Assembly: GCF_000517385.1 (NCBI RefSeq)
Contig: NZ_BAUW01000003.1
Span: forward strand, 41,034 to 105,033
DNA: 64,000 bases
DNA from: Mesobacillus boroniphilus JCM 21738
GTDB taxonomy: Bacteria > Bacillota > Bacilli > Bacillales > Cytobacillaceae
Reading direction: 5' to 3'
The position numbers and the translations under genes were made by a program. The first letter of the stretch is position 1. Each line of letters starts with the position of its first letter. Shown piece by piece: positions 27,805-36,218 of the stretch. The notes under the pieces are model-generated. The model was given only the letters and a program-made list of their open reading frames with translations, did not search any database and was not told the DNA's origin.

Positions 27805-28055
27805 GACGGACAGAAATTCGATAGTTGAGAAGAAAAGTGTCCGTCATAACCCGGATGACGGACAAAAATTCAATATTTGAGAAGAAAAATGTCCGTCATA
27901 TACGTGATGACGGACAGAAATTCGATAATTGAGAATAAAAGTGTCCGTCATAACCCCGATGACGGACAGAAATTCGATAATTGAGAAGAAAAGTGTCCGT
28001 CATAACCCCGATGACGGACAGAAATTCGATAGTTGAGAAGAAAAGTGTCCGTCAT
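27805..28055. repeat. five tandem 52-bp units, each with an inverted repeat
   Basis: GACGGACA begins at 27805, 27857, 27909, 27961 and 28013, an exact 52-bp period. Each unit is GACGGACA + ~23 bp + TGTCCGTC, so each can fold into a hairpin. Inner text is nearly constant (GAAATTCGATA.TTGAGAAGAAAAG). The joins vary slightly (AACCCGGAT, ATACGTGAT, AACCCCGAT). It fills the 400-bp gap between the PH-domain gene and the MFS gene terminator. No cas genes are nearby and there are no unique spacers, so it is not CRISPR. Confidence 0.95.
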
Positions 28056-28103
28056 AAAATCAATCGGTTTTATTTTCTATCTAAAACTCAATCTATGAAT
28101 AAA

Positions 28104-28133
28104 CAAAGCTGCCATTCCATAATGGCAGCTTTT
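28104..28133. terminator. bidirectional terminator after the MFS gene
   Basis: AAAGCTGCCATT pairs with AATGGCAGCTTT. Confidence 0.88.
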
Positions 28134-28142
28134 AACGTGATT

Positions 28143-29390
28143 TTACGACCTTGGGCTTTGCTCGGTTTCTGCGCTTGCTCTTAAATTGCGGGACCTCATG
28201 AAAAAGATCGCGGTCATCACGATTGACAAGGCACCGAACATGACGCTCATATTTTGGAGTCCTACTGCATCGAGAAGGAATCCGGTCATCAACAGGACGA
28301 CCTGGAAGAAGACGCGGTCCATCATATTCCGGAAAGAGAAGAAACGGCCATGAAAGTCTTTAGGCACTCTAGTCTGGAAAATGGTAGCGGCTGTCGGGAA
28401 GAAGCAGCCTACTGAAAATCCGAAAAGCAGAAAGGCGATGATTGTAAGAACTGGCTGATTGGCAAAATAGAGCATCAGCTGGGAGAAGCCAATCAACAAC
28501 GAGCTTGCAAACAAAATTTTATACGGTGAAAATTTATAGCTGATCCGTTTGATCAAAAATGCGCCGCTCATGAAGGCGAGACCTTCGGCTGTATAAATCC
28601 AGCCTTTGATGGCAGAACTGTCCTGCAACTCACTTATATTGATGACAACCAGGTTGAAGCCTCCAAGGAATATAAGTGGAATCAAGGTTAAAATCAAGGT
28701 CATCATCACAATCGGCAGCTTGACAATGATTGGGAAGACGTCTTTGAACCCTTGTTTTTGCTGGCCATCTTTGATTACAGGGGACTTTTTATTTTCGTCA
28801 AACTGTAAAAACCAGGTCAATCCGAACAGGACAATGTAGGCAGCCATCGAAAGGAGATACACAGCATTCAAAGGAATGGCGACAAGCAAAATTCCTGCAG
28901 CGGCAGTCCCGATGATACGAGACAATGTGGATACATTCATATGGACTCCATTCAGCTGCAATAAGTCCTTCTCGCTAACGACAAGCGGGATTGCTGCCTG
29001 GAGTGCAGGAAAGTAGAAAGCGGCAGATATTTGCAATAACACAAGGAACACAAGCATCCACCAAACTGAACCGGTTTGAATGGCAATCAGCATAAAAACG
29101 ACACTGATTATTCGTACAAAACCAGAAATCAGCATGACAGTCTTTTTGCTGTATTGGTCTGTCAATCTTCCTGCAAGAGGTCCAACTGCAATCCCAGCCA
29201 GTAACCCAGCAGCAAGCAGCAGCGATTTTAAAAAGTCAGAAGGAATATGTTCCTGCATAAACTCAAGATTTCCGATGATTCCAAGCCATAGTCCTAACCC
29301 GGCTATAAACTCGCCGGTCAATAAAATCCAGACATTCTTATTTCTCCACATTTCCTTTGCCTCTCGGTTTCGTATATTTTTCTTCTCCAT
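28143..29390 (-). CDS. major facilitator superfamily transporter (multidrug-type)
   Basis: The 415-aa protein has twelve TM helices. The MFS A motif is GPLAGRLTDQYSKKTVM between TM2 and TM3, with GFSVGCFFPTAATIFQTRVP in the second half. It resembles MefA-like or enterobactin-exporter-type members that export macrolides or siderophores, but the substrate cannot be read. It is a single gene on the minus strand with its own terminator. The frame is intact. Confidence 0.85.
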   Translation of the reverse strand: MEKKNIRNREAKEMWRNKNVWILLTGEFIAGLGLWLGIIGNLEFMQEHIPSDFLKSLLLAAGLLAGIAVGPLAGRLTDQYSKKTVMLISGFVRIISVVFMLIAIQTGSVWWMLVFLVLLQISAAFYFPALQAAIPLVVSEKDLLQLNGVHMNVSTLSRIIGTAAAGILLVAIPLNAVYLLSMAAYIVLFGLTWFLQFDENKKSPVIKDGQQKQGFKDVFPIIVKLPIVMMTLILTLIPLIFLGGFNLVVINISELQDSSAIKGWIYTAEGLAFMSGAFLIKRISYKFSPYKILFASSLLIGFSQLMLYFANQPVLTIIAFLLFGFSVGCFFPTAATIFQTRVPKDFHGRFFSFRNMMDRVFFQVVLLMTGFLLDAVGLQNMSVMFGALSIVMTAIFFMRSRNLRASAETEQSPRS

Positions 29391-29634
29391 AATTATCGGA
29401 TAAATATAAACCTTCGTAAAGCTAAATATTTTTACAATGTATTCTAATAACGATCATTAAGTGAAAAAAGATACGGGACTAAGAAATTTGTACCATTAAT
29501 TATTTCGATTCTTTTGTACGAGTTTTCAATTTTCACAACAGGGAAATGTATATGGATATGAAAAAGGAGGTGCAGTTGGTTAGTCCACTGGAATTGATCA
29601 TACATACAAGTTAAATGGAGTGGGAGTGGAGAGT
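29391..29634. other. gene-free stretch
   Basis: This 244-bp stretch lies between the MFS start and the SleB remnant. It is AT-rich. AAAAAGGAGGTG occurs at ~29563, but only a 12-codon open frame follows. No other structure seen. Confidence 0.5.
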
Positions 29635-29958
29635 TTGAAGAAGTATTTAAAAAGCATGGCAGCAGCTTCGGCATTTTTGCTATTCTTGGTTTGGACAGCC
29701 AGGTGCTTGATTCTAATGACTTTCCTGACACAGTACATGATGTCGTCTTTCAAAGGAATGCTTTTTACAGCGGTACATGATGGCCAGTTTAATCTTCGGC
29801 CGAATAATACAGCGTACCTTGCAGTAAAGGATGCTTTGCTGGGATGGGACCCTTCTTATGGATCGGTTTATTACTATAATCCGAAGATCGCAACTAATCA
29901 ATGGATTTTTACCAGAACAGTGACCAAACAGATAGGCAATCACCACTTTGCATATTAA
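29635..29958 (+). pseudogene. SleB-type cell-wall hydrolase remnant
   Basis: It starts at TTG 29635 with KKYLKSMAAASAFLLFLVWTA, which looks like a signal peptide. The C-terminus is the end of a Hydrolase_2 (SleB/CwlJ) catalytic domain: FTAVHDGQFNLRPNNTAYLA, WDPSYGSVYYYNP and IFTRTVTKQIGNHHFA. Another frame supplies the preceding SNDFPDTVHDVVFQRNAF, so there is a one-base insertion (or two-base loss) near 29760. The peptidoglycan-binding domain and the start of the catalytic domain, ~150 residues, are absent. This is a deletion relic of a germination hydrolase. Confidence 0.8.
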
Positions 29959-29962
29959 AGCG

Positions 29963-29999
29963 TTAAGCATCGGTTTCTTTAGAAACTGATGCTTTTTAT
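29963..29999 (+). terminator. rho-independent terminator
   Basis: AAGCATCGGTTTCT pairs with AGAAACTGATGCTT, followed by a T-run. Confidence 0.85.
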
Positions 30000-30209
30000 G
30001 CATTCAGAGGTAAAAAAAAAGGCACAGAATACTGTTAAGAAAGGGCGACTTGAATTTTGCTGCCGGATGTGCAAAACAGATTCTATCGAAAGCTAATATT
30101 GAAACTAAACCCAATTTTACGAGTTCAAAAGGTATATATCCATAGTTAACTATAGTAAAATTTTTAATACATCCAATTTAAGTTTAAACCGTGAAATGAG
30201 GTCTGCCAA

Positions 30210-30842
30210 ATGAAGGTTCTAATATCCGGCTTCGAGCCGTTTGGAAAAATGAACATAAATCCTACTGAGGAATTGCTGCTTGAAGCAGAGAAGTTTGACA
30301 TTGAGAACGTGGACATTTCAACGATCCTTTTGCCTGTTAATTATGATGAGTGCGGTGAAGAGTTGATAAAAAAGATGGACGATTTCCAGCCTGATGTGGT
30401 GATTTCCTGTGGTCTGGCAGCAGGCAGAACAGCGATTACGCCGGAGCGGATTGGAATCAATGTGAAGGATACAGGTTCCGGTGATCCTTATCCAGATAAT
30501 AAAGGAAGGATCCCGAAAGATGAAATGATTGACGATGATGGACCGGACGGCTTGTTCGCCACCTTGCCCAACCGTTTGATCGAGAAGAATCTGAAGGAGA
30601 TGAACATTCCTGCAGCTGTGTCGAACAGTGCCGGCACATTTATTTGCAATAATACCTTATATGCTGTTTTGAATCATATCCGGAGAAATAATCTGGACAT
30701 CAAGGCTGGATTTATCCATTTTCCTGCATCGACGAAAATGTCAGCGATGAATCCATCCTTGCCTTCACTGCCCCAGGAAACAATGGCCAAAGCACTGAAG
30801 GTGATTGTTGAAACGTGTGCCGCGGTTGGAGTACGACAATAA
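30210..30842 (+). CDS. pcp: pyrrolidone-carboxylate peptidase (C15)
   Basis: The 210-aa cysteine peptidase removes N-terminal pyroglutamate from peptides in the cytoplasm. VLISGFEPFGKMNINPTEE is the family start. PERIGINVKDTG holds the catalytic glutamate (~81), SNSAGTFICNNTLY the cysteine (~144), and AGFIHFPAS the histidine (~168). The genes that follow open 5-oxoproline, so its product is used at once. A small hairpin (TGCCAGA...TCTGGCA, then TTTTT, 30848-30875) lies between pcp and pxpB and could attenuate transcription. The frame is intact. Confidence 0.92.
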   Translation: MKVLISGFEPFGKMNINPTEELLLEAEKFDIENVDISTILLPVNYDECGEELIKKMDDFQPDVVISCGLAAGRTAITPERIGINVKDTGSGDPYPDNKGRIPKDEMIDDDGPDGLFATLPNRLIEKNLKEMNIPAAVSNSAGTFICNNTLYAVLNHIRRNNLDIKAGFIHFPASTKMSAMNPSLPSLPQETMAKALKVIVETCAAVGVRQ

Positions 30843-30888
30843 GATGATGCCAGATGATACTTGTCTGGCATTTTTAAAAGGAGCAAGG

Positions 30889-31582
30889 ATGGAGTATGTA
30901 ATCTCGCCGCTTGGTGATTTGGCTGCAGTTATGTCATTCGGTAATGAAATTAATGAAAGAACCAACAAGCAAATACAGCTTTTCGTCAGCAAACTGGAAA
31001 AAGAAAAGATTAGGGGCATCATAGAATGGGTGCCTGCCTATACATCTTTAACGATTTATTACCAACCTGAGATTATTGCCTATGAATCTCTCAAAGCTGA
31101 GCTTGAAAAAGTCAGCCTGTCTCCCGGAGATTCTAAAACAGACAGGAAGTTCGTCTATGAAATACCGGTCTGTTATGGTGGGGAATGGGGCCAGGATTTG
31201 GCTTATGTCGCTGATTATCATGGCCTGGAGAAGCAGGAAGTCATTAATCTTCATGCAAATAGAGAATACCTCATCTACATGATGGGATTCATGCCTGGGT
31301 TTCCGTATCTGGGAGGCTTGTCTGAAAAGCTGGCTGTGCTAGCTCGAGAAGCCAAGGCAGAGTGTGATGCCCGGTGCTGTCGGGATTGGCGGGAATCAGA
31401 CAGGCATTTATCCTGCTGATGTTCCTTCAGGATGGAGGATTATTGGCACCACTCCTGTAACTTTATTTTCTCCAGCGAAGGAGGAACCGTTCCTGTTCAG
31501 TTCCGGTCATTATATTAAATTTGTCCCTATCAGTGAGGAGCAATTTTTAACGATAAAACAAATGGGCGATGCTACCAGGTAA
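30889..31582 (+). CDS. pxpB: 5-oxoprolinase subunit PxpB (KipI-like; frameshifted)
   Basis: The protein is ~230 aa in two frames with the break between ~31340 and 31372, where more than one indel may be present. The first part carries ISPLGDLAAVMSFGNEI, VPAYTSLTIYYQP, VCYGGEWGQDLAYVADYH and YLIYMMGFMPGFPYLGGL. The second has VMPGAVGIGG-like MPGAVGIGGNQTGIYPADVPSGW and IGTTPVTLFSPAKEEPFLF. These are PxpB/KipI signatures. With PxpA and PxpC it hydrolyses 5-oxoproline to glutamate with ATP. ATG 30889 is preceded by AAAGGAGC. Confidence 0.87.
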
Positions 31583-31607
31583 ACAGTTTTGAAAAGAGGT
31601 GAGGAAA

Positions 31608-32375
31608 GTGTTAAGTGTCGATCTTAACTGTGATTTAGGTGAAAGCTACGGATTATTTAAAATTGGCAATGACAAGGAAGTGCTAAAGTATATCACTTCG
31701 GCCAACATTGCCTGTGGGTATCATGCCGGTGATCATAATGTCATGATGGAAACGGTGAAAATGGCAAAAGCATATGAAGTGAAGATTGGTGCGCACCCTG
31801 GCTTTCCTGACTTGCATGGTTTCGGCAGGAGAGAAATGAAGATGAGTGCGGAGGAAATTTACAATCTGACTGTGTACCAGATTGGCGCTCTTGCTGCTAT
31901 AGCAAAGTCTTGTGGCACAAAAGTCGAACATGTTAAGCCGCATGGCGCATTGTACAATATGGCTGCAAAAGATAAAGCAATCGCCGATGCTGTTTCGAGG
32001 GCAGTGGTTGATGCCGATCCAACACTTGTTCTATTCGGACTTGCAGGCAGCCGGCTTGTGAAAGCGGGAGAGGAAAAAGGCCTGCAGGTGGCGCATGAAG
32101 TGTTTGCTGACCGAACCTATCAGACTGATGGTTCGCTGACACCGCGTTCGGAGAAAACTGCGATCATCCACGATCCTGGCTTAGCAATAAAAAGAGTGAT
32201 CCGGATGGTACGAGAAGGAAGAATTGAGGCAGTTGACGGGACAGACATTGAAATCAAGGCAGATACCATTTGCATTCATGGAGACGAGCCCAGGGCACTG
32301 GAATTTGCCGTTGAATTAAGAGAAGCTTTACAAGCTGAAGGAATAGAAGTCGGCAGAAGCTGGGATTCTCTATGA
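31608..32375 (+). CDS. pxpA: 5-oxoprolinase subunit PxpA (LamB/YcsF family)
   Basis: The ~255-aa TIM-barrel-like subunit is the catalytic partner in 5-oxoproline cleavage. It shows LSVDLNCDLGESYGLFKIG, TSANIACGYHAGDHNVM, KIGAHPGFPDLHGFGRR, VKPHGALYN and ICIHGDEPRA. GTG 31599 and GTG 31608 both open the frame; I prefer 31608 because AGAGGTGAGG lies at the right distance and it gives MLSVDLNCDLG, the common start. The stop overlaps pxpC by 4 nt. The frame is intact. Confidence 0.93.
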   Translation: MLSVDLNCDLGESYGLFKIGNDKEVLKYITSANIACGYHAGDHNVMMETVKMAKAYEVKIGAHPGFPDLHGFGRREMKMSAEEIYNLTVYQIGALAAIAKSCGTKVEHVKPHGALYNMAAKDKAIADAVSRAVVDADPTLVLFGLAGSRLVKAGEEKGLQVAHEVFADRTYQTDGSLTPRSEKTAIIHDPGLAIKRVIRMVREGRIEAVDGTDIEIKADTICIHGDEPRALEFAVELREALQAEGIEVGRSWDSL

Positions 32376-33313
32376 CGGAACCCTTGTTTAAAGTCCTTAA
32401 GCCAGGCTTGCAGACAACAGTACAGGATTTAGGGAGAACGGGTTATCAGCAGTATGGCATCAGTGCTTCAGGTGCGATGGATCCCTATTCCTTGCAAATG
32501 GCCAATCTCCTGGTTGGAAACCCTCTTAATGAAGCAGGACTGGAAGTTACTATGCTTGGCCCCAGTCTTGAAGCAATGACGGATATGTCGATTGCCATTT
32601 GCGGCGGGATTCTGCAGCCAATGGTGAACAAGAAAAAAGTATCCATGTGGAAAAGCTTTGTTTTTAAAAAAGGAGATATTCTGTCATTCGGTAAAGTGGA
32701 AAGCGGGGCAAGGGCATACATAGGCTTTGCCGGCGGAATTGATGTCCCGCTCGTGCTAGGCAGCAAGTCCACTTTTCTCAATGGTACGATGGGCGGTTTT
32801 AATGGCCGGGCACTAGAGTCAGGGGATATTTTATACGGAAGGCCTTTTGTCCGGAAAAATCGCTTTATACATAAAGACTTTATTCCTGAATATATTGCCC
32901 AGCTTGAAATGCGGGTGATTCTCGGCCCTCATCTGGAAAAATTTCATCCTGATGCAATAAAACGATTTTTATCAAATGAATACATGATTTCACCCCAGTC
33001 AAACAGAATGGGGTATCGCCTCGAAGGACCAGAACTTGGCCACATTGACGGAGCAGATATTATTTCTGATGCCATTCCGGCAGGAGGAATCCAGGTGCCT
33101 TCTAACGGGCAGCCAATCATTTTGATGGCAGAACGACAGACAACAGGCGGGTACGCAAGGATTGCCACTATCATTTCTGTCGATCTTCCTCTGCTCGCAC
33201 AGGCGATGCCTGGAACAAAAGTCCGCTTTGCTGAAATCACAGTAGAAGAAGCGCAGGAGCTTTATCGGAAGCAGAGAAAACTATTCAATGTCCTTTCTAT
33301 TGCTACTGGATAA
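32372..33313 (+). CDS. pxpC: 5-oxoprolinase subunit PxpC (KipA/biotin-dependent carboxyltransferase-like)
   Basis: The 313-aa protein shows FKVLKPGLQTTVQDLGRTGY, GISASGAMDPYSLQMANLLV, RAYIGFAGGIDVPLVLGSKST, SNRMGYRLEGP and AIPAGGIQVPSNGQPIIL, the typical PxpC series. Its start overlaps pxpA (ATGA). The order pcp-pxpB-pxpA-pxpC makes one unit that frees pyroglutamate from peptides and converts it to glutamate. No sensor-kinase inhibitor context (KinA) is present, so the old KipI/KipA names need not apply. The frame is intact. Confidence 0.92.
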   Translation: MTEPLFKVLKPGLQTTVQDLGRTGYQQYGISASGAMDPYSLQMANLLVGNPLNEAGLEVTMLGPSLEAMTDMSIAICGGILQPMVNKKKVSMWKSFVFKKGDILSFGKVESGARAYIGFAGGIDVPLVLGSKSTFLNGTMGGFNGRALESGDILYGRPFVRKNRFIHKDFIPEYIAQLEMRVILGPHLEKFHPDAIKRFLSNEYMISPQSNRMGYRLEGPELGHIDGADIISDAIPAGGIQVPSNGQPIILMAERQTTGGYARIATIISVDLPLLAQAMPGTKVRFAEITVEEAQELYRKQRKLFNVLSIATG

Positions 33314-33332
33314 CTAACCTTTTATTGAGACC

Positions 33333-33360
33333 TGACTATTCCTATATCAGGTCTTTTTGA
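33333..33360 (+). terminator. terminator of the pcp-pxp operon
   Basis: AGACCTGA pairs with TCAGGTCT, followed by TTTTT. Confidence 0.85.
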
Positions 33361-33424
33361 ATTGTATAAAATCTTTCTCGCTGGAAATAACTGATAAAAT
33401 CAGTATTTTCGGGGAGAGATAAGC

Positions 33425-33940
33425 ATGTATCTATTATTGGTCATAGCAGTCTGGATTTTTTTCGCTTATAAATTTGTTGATTGGTCACAATGGAAAAAGC
33501 AATACTCAACTATTTTATTTTTTATGGTGGTCAACCTGCTTTACAACACTCTTTACTATAATCACACTTTATGGGCATTTCGCGGCATAACAGCTGAATG
33601 GCTGAACCACTCGATCATCAATATCGCCTTCACTTTTTTCATTTGTCCGGTTGGTTTGATAATCTATCTTCAGCGGTTTCCGTCAACAAGGAGGAACCAG
33701 TTGATTTATGTCGGCATATGGGTAGCCTTTTACACAATTATTGAGGCTTTATTCGCGCATAGAGGGATGTATGTATATGACAATGGCTGGAACAGCTGGC
33801 ACAACATCTGGCTGAATTTGATTTTGTTTGTGGTTCTGTGGATACATTATCGCAAACCAGTGATTGCATGGATTATATCTATCCCGCTAGCGGTTATTTT
33901 CTATTTATTTTTTCCGTTCCCGCTGGACAGCCTAAAGTAA
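33425..33940 (+). CDS. CBO0543-family membrane protein
   Basis: The 171-aa protein has five TM helices. ILFFMVVNLLYNTLYYNHTLW and FAHRGMYVYDNGWNSWHNIWLN are characteristic of the CBO0543 family of spore-former membrane proteins with no known role. GGGGAGA precedes the ATG. A 40-codon membrane peptide follows 15 bp downstream. The frame is intact. Confidence 0.75.
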   Translation: MYLLLVIAVWIFFAYKFVDWSQWKKQYSTILFFMVVNLLYNTLYYNHTLWAFRGITAEWLNHSIINIAFTFFICPVGLIIYLQRFPSTRRNQLIYVGIWVAFYTIIEALFAHRGMYVYDNGWNSWHNIWLNLILFVVLWIHYRKPVIAWIISIPLAVIFYLFFPFPLDSLK

Positions 33941-33955
33941 AAGAGGTGGCTTAAT

Positions 33956-34078
33956 TTGTTGATACAGAATGTATTGTCAGCACCTGTGTTTCTCGTATTG
34001 CTTTTCCTGACTTATATCTCGATGTGGATATATATCAGCAGGCATGAGGTAAGAAAGGAAAATAAAGATAAACATTAA
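33956..34078 (+). CDS. 40-aa single-TM peptide downstream of the CBO0543 gene
   Basis: AAGAGGTGG lies upstream of a double TTG start. The peptide is LIQNVLSAPVFLVLLFLTYI, then SMWIYISRHEVRKENKDKH: one TM helix and a basic tail. The good ribosome site and membrane-protein composition argue that it is real. No family is recognised. Confidence 0.5.
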   Translation: MLIQNVLSAPVFLVLLFLTYISMWIYISRHEVRKENKDKH

Positions 34079-34080
34079 AC

Positions 34081-34178
34081 AGGAATATACTGTTGATTTT
34101 ATTTAGGAATATATCCAATAGTCTAGGAATAACGAGCCTGGTTTAAGGAATAAACAGCCTGGATTCAGGAATATATCC
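34081..34178. repeat. 20-21-bp phased AGGAATA array
   Basis: AGGAATA starts at 34081, 34105, 34125, 34146 and 34167 (spacings 24, 20, 21 and 21 bp). Two sub-variants alternate after the core: TATCCAA and (C)AGCCTGG. It has the same layout as the GCGAA iterons but a different core word. It sits between the 40-aa gene and a terminator. Confidence 0.85.
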
Positions 34179-34185
34179 AAATGAA

Positions 34186-34223
34186 AAAAACACACGGAGG
34201 AGAAGGTTCCGCCGTGTGTTTTA
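34186..34223. terminator. bidirectional terminator
   Basis: AAAACACACGG pairs with CCGTGTGTTTT. It lies between convergent genes and faces the RQC-type gene on the minus strand. Confidence 0.85.
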
Positions 34224-34261
34224 AGTTCGATTTTCTTTAGAAACAGTACATCGCATTCGCA

Positions 34262-35032
34262 TTAATCAATAACTCGAACTACGTCATTGCCACAGTTTTT
34301 GCATTTTCCTTCGAGCACAACACTGTCGCGGAAACCCTTGATGACATATTTCTCAATTTGCACGGTGTCTCTGCAATGTCCGCAAAAAACATTCCGGACG
34401 AGCATCTGGCGGACGTCCACAGGAATCATAAGCCATTTTTTATTTGCCTCAAAAGAGCCTGTTTCATCACTGTTCTGTTGGCTGCGGGAATTTCCTTTAT
34501 CCAGTCTCTGTATGACTTCGCGGATCCTTTCTGGAATAGGTTTGAAATTCTCCAGCTCCAGCCATTCAATCAGGATGTCGATCAGTTCCTTGCTGTCTCG
34601 CTCTTCAATGAGATCAAGTAAATCCATTTTTAATTCTGGATGCTGGCCAAGGATGAAATTCACATACTCATATCTTCCAAACTCAGCAGCCAGAGCGAAT
34701 TCAGTATAAATACTCTCTGCCAGTTCATCTTTAACAAAGTCCCAGCCTTTGTCTGTATACATTAGAAGGGAGAGTTTTTCATCTTTTGTCAGGTAGCCAT
34801 TATCAATCACCCATTCAACCTTCTCCATGACTTCCTTTTGTTTCATGTCCGCAAATGCACCGTACATAGGGGAATGATGGAGGTCAGCTGTATAAATCCT
34901 CTTGTCTTGTGAACCTGCGAGAATCTTGCCAAGCAGGCCTTTCCCGGCATACATAATGATTTCATTTGCAGCGAGCAAAATTGTGGTAAGCTCTTTTTCG
35001 CTTAATGGATTCTCAGTATTATTTTTGTTCAT
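34262..35032 (-). CDS. RQC-minor-type DNA-binding protein with zinc ribbon
   Basis: The protein is ~256 aa (260 from ATG 35044). The N-terminal half resembles a winged-helix RQC domain: IIMYAGKGLLGKILAGSQDKRI and MYGAFADMKQKEVMEKVEWVIDNGYL are typical of the RecQ C-terminal minor-groove fold. The C-terminus has a zinc ribbon, CGHC...CKNCG. NCBI uses the name RQC-minor-1 for this architecture. A nucleic-acid role is likely, but the process is unknown. GGAG precedes the inner ATG. The frame is intact. Confidence 0.75.
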   Translation of the reverse strand: MNKNNTENPLSEKELTTILLAANEIIMYAGKGLLGKILAGSQDKRIYTADLHHSPMYGAFADMKQKEVMEKVEWVIDNGYLTKDEKLSLLMYTDKGWDFVKDELAESIYTEFALAAEFGRYEYVNFILGQHPELKMDLLDLIEERDSKELIDILIEWLELENFKPIPERIREVIQRLDKGNSRSQQNSDETGSFEANKKWLMIPVDVRQMLVRNVFCGHCRDTVQIEKYVIKGFRDSVVLEGKCKNCGNDVVRVID

Positions 35033-35218
35033 AAAAAACTCCATTCAGTAATCGTTATGTGATTATTACACCATACTTCATTATTCCATGCCAGTGTAAT
35101 TAGGGAAGCAACTATTGTCATAATGAGTTGTAAAGCTGATTGGTTCAGATTCCTCTTAAAAGAAGTCTATATTACGGGTGCAAAGATCTGACTGAAAGCA
35201 ATGGTTATAAAAGAAAAG

Positions 35219-35240
35219 AGGATGAGCCGCTGCTCATCCT
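35219..35240 (-). terminator. terminator of rluF
   Basis: AGGATGAGC pairs with GCTCATCCT. On the minus strand it is followed by a CTTTTCTTTT tail. Confidence 0.85.
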
Positions 35241-35241
35241 T

Positions 35242-35960
35242 TTACCATTCCTTAGGTTCATAATTCAAGTCGCTGAAAAGCTGCCTTTTTTCTTTCTTTG
35301 TCAGGTCACGCCATTGACCAATTGGAAGGTTCCCAAGGTGAATGTTCATGATTCTGATGCGCTGCAGCCTGACGACCTGGTATCCAAGGGTTTCACACAT
35401 CCGGCGGATCTGCCTGTTCAATCCTTGTGTAAGGATGATATTGAACTCGTATTTTGATAGTTGGACGACCTTTGCGGGCAATGTTTTCGTTCCCAGTATT
35501 TTCACACCTTCAGACATTGCCTTGACGAACTCTGGAGTGATGGGCTTGTCCACAGAGACAATATATTCCTTTTCATGCTTGTTTTCAGCACGGAGAATTT
35601 CATTGACGATGTCTCCGTCATTTGTAAGAAGAATTAAGCCTTCGGAATCCTTATCAAGCCGTCCGATGTTGAAAATCCTTAGCGGGTGATTGACAAGGTC
35701 GATGATGTTGCCCTTCACATGCCTTTCTGTTGTGCTGGTAATCCCGACTGGTTTATTCAAAGCAATATAAACATAGTTTTGCGCCATCCTGATTTCTTCG
35801 CCATTCAGGCGAACGATATCTCCAGGCTCAACCTGGCTGCCAATTTTCGCAACCTTCCCATTGATGGAAACGCGTCCTTCTTCAATGAGCCGGTCCGCGC
35901 CCCGCCTTGAAGTTTTACCAGTTTCGCTGATGAATTTATTGATACGCAGGTTAATCCCAT
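35242..35960 (-). CDS. rluF: 23S rRNA pseudouridine synthase RluF (frameshift near the start)
   Basis: The protein is ~239 aa. An N-terminal S4 RNA-binding domain ([39 protein letters not shown]) leads into the catalytic domain with [33 protein letters not shown] (catalytic aspartate), [12 protein letters not shown] and [18 protein letters not shown]. RluF converts U2604 of 23S rRNA to pseudouridine in E. coli. The S4 part has no ATG in frame. Adding one G to the run at ~35956 restores [10 protein letters not shown] from ATG 35960. The break is again a one-base homopolymer loss. Confidence 0.88.
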
Positions 35961-36218
35961 CCTTAAATATGAAGTATACATTTAAGAATATTCCACTGAA
36001 GATTTATTTTCAAGCTTTGCCTTGCAGCGCAGATGAGCGAGAGGTCTTCGCTTATGGCTCACCTGATGAAAATGGATGTTGTGAAGAGGTTTAATAGAGC
36101 TAAAAGAAAAGAAATGATTAAACACGCCCTAAATGGTCTAAATAAGTAAGGAAAGAGCTGGTAACTTAAGGGGCTGTTATGTTTGTAGAAAAAGGTTGTT
36201 TTACGAATAAGGGAAAGT
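35961..36218. other. gene-free stretch
   Basis: 258 bp between the rluF start and the 81-aa gene. A 27-codon frame (36066-36149, basic, KRFNRAKRKEMIKHALNGLNK) is present but unsupported. No terminator or repeat seen. Confidence 0.4.

Noticed and set aside
27805..28055. Possible CRISPR array
   Set aside because: The period is regular, but the whole 52-bp unit is conserved. There are no unique ~30-bp spacers and no cas genes nearby.
35140..35457. 105-codon plus-strand ORF upstream of and over rluF
   Set aside because: It overlaps the rluF coding strand and terminator; no coding signature.
36066..36149. 27-codon basic ORF (KRFNRAKRKEMIKHAL)
   Set aside because: No clear ribosome site, no family, short; could be chance.
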